From contig JACKHM010000007.1 of assembly GCA_020638995.1 (NCBI GenBank), positions 1 through 64,000 on the forward strand: DNA of 64,000 nucleotides, written 5' to 3'. Of the stretch, positions 51,838 to 61,100 are shown one piece after another. Every line of letters starts with the position of its first letter. Positions within the stretch are counted from its first letter, which is position 1. This DNA comes from Planctomycetaceae bacterium (lineage in GTDB: Bacteria; Planctomycetota; Planctomycetia; Pirellulales; Pirellulaceae). The position numbers and the translations under genes were made by a program. The notes beneath the pieces are model-generated. The model was not told where the DNA came from, made no database searches, and worked only from the letters and a program-made list of their open reading frames with translations.

Positions 51838-53412
51838 ATGCCCAGCAGCGATTCGGCACAACACGACGTGCCAGCCGCCGATGATGTAACTCTCACCGAG
51901 ACACCTCCAACCGCGATCGGCGGCATCCTCCGTCGGCTCGGTCCCGGCCTTATTGTCGCGGGATCGATTGTCGGGTCCGGAGAATTGATCGCCACGACAA
52001 AGACGGGTGCCGAAGCTGGTTTCTGGCTTCTATGGCTCATTTTGATTGGATGCGTCATCAAGGTTTTCTGCCAAGTGGAGTTTGGTCGCTACTCGATCGT
52101 CACCGGCAATTCGACGATGACCGGGTTGGCTGAGGTCCCCGGTCCCGGTATTCCTGGACGCGGAAACTGGCTGGTTTGGTATTGGTTTTTGATGTGGTTC
52201 GCCAGCATCGGACAGTTGGGCGGCATCGTGGGTGGCGTTGGTCAGGCTTTGTCGATCAGCATTCCTCTTACGCAACAGGGGCGAGATTTTAACGAGTATG
52301 TTGATCGAACGACCGAACTCAAGGTTAACCGCGCGGAACTCGCTTTGATTGAGAATCGTCCGTCCGGAGGCGATGAAGGTCGCATCAACGAATTGCATAC
52401 CACCATCGCACGGTTGACCGAAGAACTCGCTGGCGTAGAGGAGGTGACATCGTCGTACGACGATCGTATTTGGGCGACAATTATTGCGGTTGCGACGGCG
52501 GTGATATTGGTCTTGGGGCACTATGGTTTCATCCAGAGCTTTTCAACGGTCATGGTATGCGGTTTTACGCTGGTGACGGTCGTCAATCTCGCGTTTCTGC
52601 AAGCAAACGCTTCCTGGGCGGTCACGCTGCAGGATATTGTCAACGGCATGAGCTTTCGGTTGCCTCCGAACTCAACAACGGCAGTCGCGACAGCACTCGC
52701 CACCTTTGGCATCATCGGCGTCGGCGCCTCGGAACTCGTTACCTACCCTTACTGGTGCCTGGAAAAGGGGTATGCCCGTTTCACTGGGCCGCGAGATGAA
52801 TCGCAGCAGTGGGCCGATCGTGCGAGTGGCTGGATGCGAGTGATGCGATGGGACGCGTGGTGTTCGATGGTCGTCTATACCTTCGCCACGATCGCCTTTT
52901 ATTTGCTCGGCGCAGCGATACTTGGACGGACGCAGTTGAATCCCGAAAAGAGCGAGATGATTCGGACGCTGGCTGTCATGTACGAGCCGGTGTTTACTGA
53001 ATCGGCCAGTCTCTTGTTCCTGTTCGGCGCCTTCGCGGTGTTGTACTCAACCTACTTCGTCGCCAACGCCAGTCATGCCCGCGTGTTCTCCGACACGCTT
53101 GGCGTACTGGGGGTCGCATCGAAGGACTCGGCGGCGATTCGACGACGTGTACGAATTCTTAGCGGATTTTTCCCGTTACTTTGTGTCGCGATGTACCTGT
53201 ATTTTCCGAATCCCGCCAAGCTTGTGCTGATCAGCGGCGTCATGCAAGGTATCATGTTGCCAATGTTAGCGGGTGCGGGCCTTTTTTTCCGCTACAAACG
53301 ATGCGACGCCAGGATCACACCCGGGAAAGTCTGGGATACTTTCCTTTGGGTCTCCGCCATCGGAATGCTGGTGACGGGACTGTGGACGGTGTGGTCGACC
53401 GTAGCCAGCTAA
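51838..53412 (+). CDS. NRAMP-like permease of a divergent subfamily
   Basis: This 524-residue protein has about 11-12 helices. The first resembles NRAMP helix 1 (RRLGPGLIVAG) but the metal-binding DPGN is replaced by VGSGE. The helix-6 MPH motif is replaced by a different stretch (GVGASELVTYPYW). An unusual hydrophilic, coiled-coil-like insertion (about residues 155-205, with RINELHTTIARLTEELAG) interrupts the early helices. It may move something other than Mn2+ or Fe2+, or use other ligands. Annotation pipelines would call it Mn/Fe transporter; I am not sure of that specificity. It is convergent with the cytochrome fusion. Confidence 0.78.
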   Translation: MPSSDSAQHDVPAADDVTLTETPPTAIGGILRRLGPGLIVAGSIVGSGELIATTKTGAEAGFWLLWLILIGCVIKVFCQVEFGRYSIVTGNSTMTGLAEVPGPGIPGRGNWLVWYWFLMWFASIGQLGGIVGGVGQALSISIPLTQQGRDFNEYVDRTTELKVNRAELALIENRPSGGDEGRINELHTTIARLTEELAGVEEVTSSYDDRIWATIIAVATAVILVLGHYGFIQSFSTVMVCGFTLVTVVNLAFLQANASWAVTLQDIVNGMSFRLPPNSTTAVATALATFGIIGVGASELVTYPYWCLEKGYARFTGPRDESQQWADRASGWMRVMRWDAWCSMVVYTFATIAFYLLGAAILGRTQLNPEKSEMIRTLAVMYEPVFTESASLLFLFGAFAVLYSTYFVANASHARVFSDTLGVLGVASKDSAAIRRRVRILSGFFPLLCVAMYLYFPNPAKLVLISGVMQGIMLPMLAGAGLFFRYKRCDARITPGKVWDTFLWVSAIGMLVTGLWTVWSTVAS

Positions 53413-53445
53413 CCGCTGCCTATAAATCGCCTGGAGTTCGATGTT

Positions 53446-56412
53446 TTATTCCAGACTCGCGAGAAACGCTAATAGGTCGCGAACCTGTTCCGCAGTCATC
53501 TCCTGCAGTTGCAACTCGGGCATTAAGGACTCCTGCTGAGGAGTTGTGAATTCGACTTCGTTCATGGCAACCGATACTTCTCTTGCTTGTGCGTCTTTCA
53601 GACGAATCATTTCCTCCGATCGTTCGATCAACACGCCCGTCAGCACTTGTCCATCAACCGTTTCAACGAGATGGGAGACGTATTTGGGATCGATCTTCTT
53701 CGAAGGCTCCAGGATGGCCTCCAACAATTCCGCTTTGTTCAAGCGTTTTCCAATCCCCGTCAGGTCAGGTCCGACGGCACGCCCCTGATCAAGAATGCGA
53801 TGGCAATTCTTGCATTGCACACCGTCCGCGTTGAAGAACAATTCGCGCCCGAGATGAGCGTTGCCTTCAATTTGTAAGATTGCGACGGGATCGATCGACG
53901 CCCCCAATCTCCGCGTCCGTCGTTCGGCCGGTAGAAACCGTTCAAACAGATCGCGGACCTGGATGTCGGTATGTTCCGTGGCGAGTGCGATCGCTTGCTT
54001 CGTCTGGGCCACAGTCAAAGCCCGCGAATCGATCGCGTCTAGCAAACGCAAGGCACCGCTGGTCGTTGAAAGAGCTTCCAGCGTGCCTTTTTCGTTTTTT
54101 ACTTGTCTCGCAATTTCCTCGCGTTGCTCGTCAAGCGACGTGGAGACTGCCGACTCTGGCACTCCTGTGGGTAGCGACGCGATCCATTCGCGCAACATCA
54201 ACACTCCATCGACGTCAACTTCCGATGAGCCAATATAGGGCATACGTCCACGTCCCAGTTTTGACATTCGATAAAGTAACACGCTCCGAAAAGGATCGCC
54301 TGCCGCCAGGACGTCAGCACGATGAATCCCAAATGTTCCTTGAGTCGGACGTGCTTTTAATAAGTTCGTTTTCGCGAGCGACAAGTCGTGCTGCACATCC
54401 ATCGCCGCGGTTCCGCCACCACCCCGTTGATGGCATTGAGCACAATTGACGTGCAGATATGCTCGCGCGCGAGCCTCGAGGGGCGCGCTTTCATCATGTG
54501 GATTTGCCATGCGTTCATTGCTATTTGTGGCTATCGCAGTGAATAGCCCGAGGCGTTGAAGAGTCGTCAATTGGTTTGACGCGACCGCTCCATCTTGAAA
54601 ATCTCGATCGAGTTGCGAAGGTACAAACCCGTAGATCGACCCGCCCCGGGACGTGTGGCACAACATGCACTCGGTGCTGCTGGCAAAGTGCCATGTCTGC
54701 TCCCGGCTACCGCCTTCCGACTCGGAGTCAAAGATCTCGAAGCTGCGGTCGAATGCTCGATCTGCGTTCAACTCAGCGTCCGTCTGCTCGTCGTTCCACA
54801 CATAGGTATACCCTCTCCATATGTCGACGTCGTAGTGCAGAATCTGTGTCTCAAGCCGTCTCAAACTGCTGGCGTTGCCGCGTTCCATTTCGAGCGAAAT
54901 CGTTTTCACAAGAACGGCGTCGGTGGGATAGCACCAGTTGCCCTTGATGACTCCATTTTGCGTGTCGTTTCTATCGTATATTCCGAGGCTGGTCAGGCCG
55001 GGCAGTGCGATATAGCGTGACGCCACGGCTCCATCCATCCACGGTTCGGCGTTGATGCTGTAAGGCACGACACCTGGGGCCATCGAATGTTCCTTGACGG
55101 AATCGAAGAGCCCCGTTTCGCTCAGCTTCGTTGGAAAAGTTGAGTTGGCTGCAGCAGCGTCATTTTCGATCAGACGATGGATCGTCCCATCGTATCCGAC
55201 AACATACAGTTCTCCCGCACTGTCGACGCCGAAGCAAATGATCGCTAACGGCGTGTCGACAATCTCCTCAAGCGACACAACGCGATCACCGTTATGGTGT
55301 AACGCCCACATTTTGCCAGTGACGTAGTCGCCGTAGATGTATCGACCTTTGAGTCGCGGCAGGCGCTGGCCTCTGTACACGTAACCGCCCGTCACGGAAC
55401 GCGATTCGATATGTGAGTGAACCGCGGTTGGCTCAACAATGGGTGACGGGCCACGTGGGCGTTCGCCGTGTACGGGCTGAGGCCCTTCGACGAGGCTCCA
55501 GCCATAATTCGCGCCGCGTTCGATGCGATACACCATCTCCCATAGTTCCCACCCAACATCACCGACCCACAAATCGCCATTCTCCGAGTCGAAACTCATA
55601 CGCCATGGATTTCGATGACCGTACGACCAAATCTCGCCGCGTGCGTCTTCCAGGTTGACAAAGGGATTGTCGGAAGGAACCGCGTAAGCTCGTCCTTCTT
55701 CGGCGTTATCCACATCGATCCGCAAGATACACGCCAACAAATTCGTAACGTCTTGCCCGGACATGAGCGGATCGGGAGGAAAAGCGGGGCCCGCATCGCC
55801 AGTTGAGATGTACAAGTAGCCGTCGGGACCAAACTTCAAACACCCCCCGTTATGCCCGCCCGACCTCCAACTGAGTATGAGCCGTTCACTTTCGGGGTCA
55901 ATCGTCGGCGGCTCTGTGGGCAAAACTGTGAAGCGTGAAACTCGCGTACCATCTTCGATGTTTTCACCAACCGTGTAGCAGATGTAGCAGAATCGGTTCT
56001 CAGCGAACTTCGGGTGGAATGTCATGCCATAAGCTCGGTCCATCTGCGGTATCGATGCACGCAGGTCCACGAGCAAGTCTGGCGCACGCGCGGCCTGATC
56101 ATCGGGGAACGAATAGATTTTTCCGTGTAGTTCGACGACGAACAGTCGGTCCGTTCCCGGCGCGTTTGTCAAAACGACCGGGTTCGTGAATTGCAAGTTT
56201 GGGAACTGCCGCTCTGTTCGATAGGGCGAAGGCGGATTCGGCGAACCGGTGATTCGCGAAGTTGTCCAGGGAACGCGTGTCGCGGGCGCTATCGTCTCGG
56301 CTCCATTTGTCTGTGTCAAAGGCAATGAAAGCCCGGCGAGAAGCGTATAACAGACCGTCGACGTGAGGTAAAAAGCAAATTCTCCTCGACAGCGAGTTGC
56401 GTAATTATCCAT
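53446..56412 (-). CDS. Glucose/sorbosone-dehydrogenase-type propeller fused to c-type cytochrome domains
   Basis: From the ATG at 56412 it has 988 residues and a signal peptide (LTSTVCYTLLAGLSLPL). The N-terminal six-bladed propeller resembles PQQ-type sugar dehydrogenases (RSGGHNGGCLKFGPDGYLYISTGD and YGHRNPWRMSFD). A middle section holds CMLCH and CAQCH, resembling a diheme cytochrome family. The last domain, with CKNCH, is a Planctomycete-type cytochrome c domain. Three CxxCH sites therefore bind heme in the periplasm, passing electrons from sugar oxidation to the respiratory chain. Upstream in-frame starts exist to 56511 but precede the signal. It is a likely carbohydrate oxidation enzyme; the substrate is unknown. 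Confidence 0.87.
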   Translation of the reverse strand: MDNYATRCRGEFAFYLTSTVCYTLLAGLSLPLTQTNGAETIAPATRVPWTTSRITGSPNPPSPYRTERQFPNLQFTNPVVLTNAPGTDRLFVVELHGKIYSFPDDQAARAPDLLVDLRASIPQMDRAYGMTFHPKFAENRFCYICYTVGENIEDGTRVSRFTVLPTEPPTIDPESERLILSWRSGGHNGGCLKFGPDGYLYISTGDAGPAFPPDPLMSGQDVTNLLACILRIDVDNAEEGRAYAVPSDNPFVNLEDARGEIWSYGHRNPWRMSFDSENGDLWVGDVGWELWEMVYRIERGANYGWSLVEGPQPVHGERPRGPSPIVEPTAVHSHIESRSVTGGYVYRGQRLPRLKGRYIYGDYVTGKMWALHHNGDRVVSLEEIVDTPLAIICFGVDSAGELYVVGYDGTIHRLIENDAAAANSTFPTKLSETGLFDSVKEHSMAPGVVPYSINAEPWMDGAVASRYIALPGLTSLGIYDRNDTQNGVIKGNWCYPTDAVLVKTISLEMERGNASSLRRLETQILHYDVDIWRGYTYVWNDEQTDAELNADRAFDRSFEIFDSESEGGSREQTWHFASSTECMLCHTSRGGSIYGFVPSQLDRDFQDGAVASNQLTTLQRLGLFTAIATNSNERMANPHDESAPLEARARAYLHVNCAQCHQRGGGGTAAMDVQHDLSLAKTNLLKARPTQGTFGIHRADVLAAGDPFRSVLLYRMSKLGRGRMPYIGSSEVDVDGVLMLREWIASLPTGVPESAVSTSLDEQREEIARQVKNEKGTLEALSTTSGALRLLDAIDSRALTVAQTKQAIALATEHTDIQVRDLFERFLPAERRTRRLGASIDPVAILQIEGNAHLGRELFFNADGVQCKNCHRILDQGRAVGPDLTGIGKRLNKAELLEAILEPSKKIDPKYVSHLVETVDGQVLTGVLIERSEEMIRLKDAQAREVSVAMNEVEFTTPQQESLMPELQLQEMTAEQVRDLLAFLASLE

Positions 56413-56538
56413 GATGTCCCACGTGGTGGAAAAAGATGTGCTGCGGTCGGTGCTGAAACGCGTGCAGCCACGATTATTGGTGGCGCAACGACGGATTACA
56501 AGCAACATCACGTCATCTTGATGGAATGATCATCGTCG

Positions 56539-57372
56539 CTAGAGAGAGGCCTTGGCGACGGGGAACAATCGCTGCTTTGCCTCGTCGCTCAAGCTGGTCG
56601 CATACTCGCTGATCTCGTAGGCTTCGGCAAACTCAATCGCACTGCCCAACTGCTCTCCGTAGACATCCACCAATTGCGAGCGAAATCTGTCCGCCACAGC
56701 TCTCGCACGTTTTGCGAACCAGCCTGCCAGCCACTCCCTTTTGCCTTCATCATCGGCAGGCACTTGATCGATGACGCCACCGTTGTAGGGCAGCCACTCA
56801 TAGACCTGGGAGCGGTGGCAATCCAGCATCGCGACGATACGTTCCATGTACGCGGTCGTGTCGACCACCACATCGGGGCTGAGCGGATTCGGCTTAGTGA
56901 ACAAGTCGGGCATATAGGCGACAACAGGATCTTTACGCAGCGACTTAGTGTCCGACGCAACGAGCGGAACGGTTACCAAGTAAGAAGCATCTTGCACTAA
57001 CTGGCCAACGGCACGGTGATCGGGATGATAGTCGTTCAGCCTGTGCGTTAACACGAGATCCGGGGCGTAATTGCGGATTTCACGAATGATCCGGTGGCGA
57101 ACTTCGAGTGTGGGCTGCAAGCCTCCGTCTGGGTACTCCCATACTTCGTATTCGGCGCCAATCATTTGACCAACCGCCGCTGCTTCCGACGCGCGGATGT
57201 TGATCAGTTCTTCTGCGGTTCGTTCATGATGACCGGCGGCTCCATTCGTCACTGAGACGATCTTCACAGCATAGCCCCGCTCGCGATAGATCGAGATCAG
57301 CCCTCCAGCGTGGAACTCGGCATCGTCCGGATGAGCGCCGAGGACGAGCATGCGAGGAGAGTCGATTGTCAT
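56539..57372 (-). CDS. LmbE/PIG-L-family zinc deacetylase
   Basis: In this 277-residue protein the N-terminal GAHPDDAEFHAGG (His14-Pro-Asp-Asp17) and the downstream YHPDHRAVGQ form the metal and catalytic site of the GlcNAc-PI de-N-acetylase superfamily, typical of BshB1-like enzymes. It deacetylates an N-acetylated sugar or sugar conjugate; the substrate is unknown. It lies 127 bp upstream of the cytochrome fusion on the same strand. The start ATG at 57372 is well placed by the family N-terminus (RMLVLGAHPDD). Confidence 0.9.
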   Translation of the reverse strand: MTIDSPRMLVLGAHPDDAEFHAGGLISIYRERGYAVKIVSVTNGAAGHHERTAEELINIRASEAAAVGQMIGAEYEVWEYPDGGLQPTLEVRHRIIREIRNYAPDLVLTHRLNDYHPDHRAVGQLVQDASYLVTVPLVASDTKSLRKDPVVAYMPDLFTKPNPLSPDVVVDTTAYMERIVAMLDCHRSQVYEWLPYNGGVIDQVPADDEGKREWLAGWFAKRARAVADRFRSQLVDVYGEQLGSAIEFAEAYEISEYATSLSDEAKQRLFPVAKASL

Positions 57373-57420
57373 ACCTGTATTCCCTGTTTCAAATGAATGT
57401 GCGTTCGAGTTGAATCTTGT

Positions 57421-58002
57421 CTATAGCTTTAGCTTTGCCAGCATCTCGCGAAGTAGCTCCATGGGCAGGCCGATGACATTCGATTCACTGCCCGAAACGA
57501 TGTGCAACCAGTCCGGCCCATCTTGATATCCAAACGCTCCGGCCCTGCCTTCCCACGCATCAGAGTCGAGATAATGCTGCAATTCATCGCCGAAGATCTG
57601 CTCCATCCACAGTTTCGTAACATCGACACGCTCGACCACAACGTCAGAAGGTCGTTGCCACAGGCAAAGGCCGCTGTACACATAGTGCGTTTGGCCGCTG
57701 AGCAAAGTCAACATCTGGCGAGCATGTTCCAAATCACGCGGCTTGCCTAGGACTTGACCACTGCACTCGGCGACCGTATCACATGCCAGTACAATTCCCG
57801 CCGGAACGCGGGCGGCAACATCAGCTGCTTTTTGCCTCGCAAGACGCGAGACCAATTCGTTCGGTGTTTCGCCGCTACATACACCACATTCGGCGCTGGG
57901 ATGAGGCGCAATGACCTCGAACGTGTATCCTGCTTGTTCGAGCAAGTGCCGTCGCTGCGGCGATTGACTGGCAAGGATTAATCGAAAATCTTGATCGGGC
58001 AT
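57421..58002 (-). CDS. maf: Maf-family nucleoside triphosphate pyrophosphatase
   Basis: From the ATG at 58002 it has 193 residues. Family motifs: LILASQSPQRRHLLEQAG, LARQKAADVA, VLACDTVAE, LGKPRD, and the late GRAGAFGYQDG, then GSESNVIGLP. Maf proteins hydrolyse non-canonical or modified NTPs to monophosphates and help control septation. An upstream TTG at 58032 is in frame but less likely. It is divergent from the RluA-type gene with 31 bp between starts. Confidence 0.9.
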   Translation of the reverse strand: MPDQDFRLILASQSPQRRHLLEQAGYTFEVIAPHPSAECGVCSGETPNELVSRLARQKAADVAARVPAGIVLACDTVAECSGQVLGKPRDLEHARQMLTLLSGQTHYVYSGLCLWQRPSDVVVERVDVTKLWMEQIFGDELQHYLDSDAWEGRAGAFGYQDGPDWLHIVSGSESNVIGLPMELLREMLAKLKL

Positions 58003-58033
58003 CGTCTCGACATGCAACGAGGTCAATGGCAAG

Positions 58034-58714
58034 GTGAAGATTCCAAAGCTGAAAGTACTTTACGAAGATAACCACTTGTTGGTCGTCGCGAAGCCCCCTG
58101 ACATCCCGACGATGGGCGTTCCCGCGGACAAAGTAAGCTTGATCGATATCGCAAAGCAATACATCAAGGACAAGTATGCGAAGCCAGGAAATGTCTACCT
58201 GGGAGTCGTCAGTCGCCTGGATGCTCCCGTAACCGGAGTTTTGCTCATCGCACGCACTTCAAAAGCCGCGGGACGACTGGCGGAACAGTTCCGAAACGGA
58301 TCGGTCGAGAAGGTCTATTGGGCAGTCGTGGAAGGAACGCCCGACCGCACGGAGGGCACTTGCGTCGACTGGGTTCGCAAAGACGAACGTCACCGCAAGA
58401 TGCACATTTCTGCCAAATCAAATTCCGAGGCCAAGGAAGCCAGGCTAACTTACCGGACCTTACAAGAAGTGGCAGGTGGAACGCTGCTTGAAGTACGGCT
58501 CGAAACGGGACGCAAGCATCAGATTCGCCTCCAGTTGTCGCATCGGGGCTTGCCCATCATTGGCGATCGCAAATATGACGCGAAGCAGCCATTTGCCGCG
58601 GGCATCGCCCTCCACTCGCGCCACTTGAGATTGCAACATCCCGTCTTACGAACAGAACTCGAAATCACGGCAGAACTACCCAACAGTTGGCGAGTTTTCG
58701 GTATCGACCCTTGA
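58034..58714 (+). CDS. RluA-family pseudouridine synthase
   Basis: A 226-residue enzyme that isomerises uridine in RNA. The family catalytic aspartate is Asp63 in VVSRLDAPVTGVLLIA, where the usual histidine before RLD is serine (Ser60). Other marks: LYEDNHLLVVAKPPDIPTM, RKHQIRLQLSHRGLPIIGD and ALHSRHLRLQHP. There is no S4 domain, so it resembles RluD/TruC-type short members; the RNA target is unknown. The start is a GTG at 58034, since no in-frame ATG precedes LKVLYEDNH. Confidence 0.87.
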   Translation: MKIPKLKVLYEDNHLLVVAKPPDIPTMGVPADKVSLIDIAKQYIKDKYAKPGNVYLGVVSRLDAPVTGVLLIARTSKAAGRLAEQFRNGSVEKVYWAVVEGTPDRTEGTCVDWVRKDERHRKMHISAKSNSEAKEARLTYRTLQEVAGGTLLEVRLETGRKHQIRLQLSHRGLPIIGDRKYDAKQPFAAGIALHSRHLRLQHPVLRTELEITAELPNSWRVFGIDP

Positions 58715-58886
58715 GCGACTGCGTGGGCGCGGTGACGTTCGTCGAAAAGAATCGCTCGCGTCGTTGCTTGCTGATTGCCGACAACATTGGGGGCTACGTC
58801 GGGGATGTCCTGCTAGCGGCGCATCCCGTTCCATTGCCTATTATTCTCCAAGCCGCCGAAGCCTCGACTCTCGTAACAGCTCTGGT

Positions 58887-59969
58887 ATGTGTCATTTGCA
58901 GCTCTTCCCAAGATTGGAACAAGATGCGGAACGAGCGTCCTCGACTTCCGAAACCGATGCCACCCGGAAAAAGATCTCGGTGACAGCACAATCCGTAACT
59001 TGGGCCTTCTTGAGATACTTTTGGGGCGTGCTGATCAACTTGCTGGAAGCCTCGCGACGCTGGCAACGCGACGACGCGGGATTGCTAGCGGCTTGTGTTG
59101 CCTATTACGCGACGATCTCCCTTTTTCCATTGCTGATGGTTCTGATCGCTGGCCTGGGAGTATTCTTGAAGTTCACATCCGTGGGACAAAGCTCGGAAGA
59201 ATTTGTGCTCACGGTGATCGCGCAGGAGACGACGCAAGATGTGGCCATGCAGGTCAATGCCGCGTTTCAACAGATCGAGCATCAAGCATTGTTGAGCGGT
59301 CCACTGGCGATGGTTGGTCTTGTCGCTGCGGCCATGGCCGTGTTTGCACAGTTTGATCGTGCGTTTGACAAAATCTGGAAGATCGATGCGCCCATGTTTG
59401 ACGGTTATGTCTCGGCCGCTCGACGCGAGATTGCACATAGATTGAAAGCCTTTGTCGTGCTGCTGAGTCTTGGCTGCGTGGTGGCGTTGTTCTTCTTCGC
59501 TAGTATGGCATTGGATGCCGTGATTCATTTTAGTAGCGAACGATTTCATATCACGCCCTACGTGTGGCGGATAACCAAAGTCATGCTCAGTATCGGCCTC
59601 AATGCGTTTGTCTTCACTGCGGTGTATAAGTGCTTGTCAAAGATCCCGGTTGGCTGGTTACACGCAGCACGTGGAGGACTACTGGCCGCCGCGACGTGGG
59701 AATTGGGCCGTTTGATTCTTGCTACTTATTTCACCATGTCCAAATACGACGCATATGGAATTGTTGGCGCATTGCTGGCCGCAATGTTGTGGGCCTACTA
59801 TGCGAGCAGCGTCCTGTTCCTGGGTGCGGAGTACGTGCAGGTGATTCGCGAACAAGCAATTCGAAGTCGGCGCGAAGAGTCGTTTCACCGCGCCATCGCA
59901 CAGCAAACTCAATTCCGCCACAGGCTTCGTCGCATTCGGCCACGCGCTGTGGTTCGCCGCGCCGCCTGA
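58887..59969 (+). CDS. YihY/virulence-factor BrkB-family membrane protein
   Basis: From the ATG at 58887 it has 360 residues. The conserved core opens DDAGLLAACVAYYATISLFPLLMVLIAGLG, and continues through GPLAMVGLVAAAMAVFAQFDRAFDKIW and a C-terminal YGIVGALLAAMLWAYYASSVLFLGAEYV. About six membrane spans. Family function is unsettled; earlier RNase BN and BrkB assignments are outdated. An in-frame GTG at 58980 would give a shorter N-terminus closer to the family norm, so the start is uncertain. It ends 3 bp before the convergent zinc-ribbon gene. Confidence 0.87.
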   Translation: MCHLQLFPRLEQDAERASSTSETDATRKKISVTAQSVTWAFLRYFWGVLINLLEASRRWQRDDAGLLAACVAYYATISLFPLLMVLIAGLGVFLKFTSVGQSSEEFVLTVIAQETTQDVAMQVNAAFQQIEHQALLSGPLAMVGLVAAAMAVFAQFDRAFDKIWKIDAPMFDGYVSAARREIAHRLKAFVVLLSLGCVVALFFFASMALDAVIHFSSERFHITPYVWRITKVMLSIGLNAFVFTAVYKCLSKIPVGWLHAARGGLLAAATWELGRLILATYFTMSKYDAYGIVGALLAAMLWAYYASSVLFLGAEYVQVIREQAIRSRREESFHRAIAQQTQFRHRLRRIRPRAVVRRAA

Positions 59970-59971
59970 GC

Positions 59972-60292
59972 CTACTCTTTAACGGACGAGTTGTCGGCGG
60001 TCCCTTCCAGCGACGTACCGGGCTCTTTTGCTTGATTCGGCTCCTCGCTTGCTTCGACTTCGGTAGCAGTCTCGAGTCCGTCCGCTTTGATTGGTGGAAC
60101 AAAAACGGGGAATCGGCGTTGGATTCGATCTTCGACCAGCTTCATGACGACTTGATCGAGCATCTCTTTGCTGGCTTGGCATCGGCACACAACGGTGGTC
60201 ACGGTGCCATCCCACCGTTCTTTATGATGACACTCAGGGCATTCCCAAACGCGGCGCAAGTCGTACTTAAGTCGCTCGAACGGACCCTTCAT
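59972..60292 (-). CDS. Small predicted zinc-ribbon protein
   Basis: From the ATG at 60292 (AGGAAGG upstream), 106 residues. Near the N-terminus is a ribbon-like pattern WECPECHHKERW, then VVCRC, giving two Cys pairs that could bind Zn. The middle is basic and the C-terminal 40 residues are Glu/Pro/Ser-rich and likely disordered. I recognise no named family. It lies 132 bp downstream of the nfu gene in the same direction. A role in nucleic-acid or protein contact is only suggested by the ribbon. Confidence 0.6.
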   Translation of the reverse strand: MKGPFERLKYDLRRVWECPECHHKERWDGTVTTVVCRCQASKEMLDQVVMKLVEDRIQRRFPVFVPPIKADGLETATEVEASEEPNQAKEPGTSLEGTADNSSVKE

Positions 60293-60424
60293 CGCCTTCC
60301 TCACTGGCTCGATTTCGTCAGACCTCTATGCCGTGCTCGCCGTTTTCTATGGTCGCCGTTTTCTATGAGATGAGCCGCGGCGATAGCTAAATCCAGCACG
60401 CGACAAGGCCAGGGTGTATGAATC

Positions 60425-61024
60425 TCAGCGCCCCTGAGCAGCGTAGTACGGGTTTCGTCCGGCAGCATGGTCGGTGACGTCCATAATGGCACCGACTTCA
60501 GGAATCGCTTGGCGAATCGCCGCTTCAACACCGTACTTCAAAGTTACCTTTGCTTGACCACAACCTTGGCAACCGCCACCCATTTGAATGAAGAGATTGT
60601 TCTCGCGAACGTCAAGCAGATGAACGACGCCACCGTGACTGGCTACTGAGGGATTGATTTCCGACTCAAGAATCTCCTCGACTCGCGCTCGAATCTCTTC
60701 GGCGGATGGGATGCTGCTGCGGGTCGCTTCACTTACCGCTGGCTCGCCCGAACCAATGTGTTCGCGAATGGCGGCACCGATCTTTGGACCGATGACTTGC
60801 CATGGATCATGAGCCCCTTTGTTCACCGTGATTTCGTCGTGCGAGATAAGTACCGCAGTCACTCCTTCAATGGCAAACAAACGGCTCGCCAAGTCTGAGC
60901 CTTCCGCCCTCTCCCGTTTACCGAAGTAAAAAGAGGCTTCCGGATAGACGGGCCTGTCGACCGTAAATCGGCACGAGTTGTCGGTGATGGGCGTCGCCGT
61001 TATGCGGATGTCAGATGAATTCAT
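60425..61024 (-). CDS. Nfu-type Fe-S scaffold protein
   Basis: This 199-residue protein has an N-terminal Nfu_N-like domain (ASFYFGKRERAEGSDLASRLF, IEGVTAVLI) and a C-terminal NifU-like domain with the cluster cysteines in GGGCQGCGQAKVTL (CxxC). The order matches eukaryotic NFU1. It carries and delivers Fe-S clusters. AGGAG lies upstream of the ATG at 61024. It is plausibly a partner for cysteine desulfurases such as the one at 14.6 kb, although they are not linked. Confidence 0.9.
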   Translation of the reverse strand: MNSSDIRITATPITDNSCRFTVDRPVYPEASFYFGKRERAEGSDLASRLFAIEGVTAVLISHDEITVNKGAHDPWQVIGPKIGAAIREHIGSGEPAVSEATRSSIPSAEEIRARVEEILESEINPSVASHGGVVHLLDVRENNLFIQMGGGCQGCGQAKVTLKYGVEAAIRQAIPEVGAIMDVTDHAAGRNPYYAAQGR

Positions 61025-61100
61025 GGTCTATCGCTCCTTGGATCGTGTTTTTCTCAGTATAGCAGCCTTCGCGACGCAAGAGTAAGGGCACGACTTCGCC

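Noticed and set aside
58687..58983. Open frame between the RluA-type and YihY genes
   Set aside because: It overlaps the 3' end of one and the likely 5' part of the other, without motifs or a ribosome-binding site.
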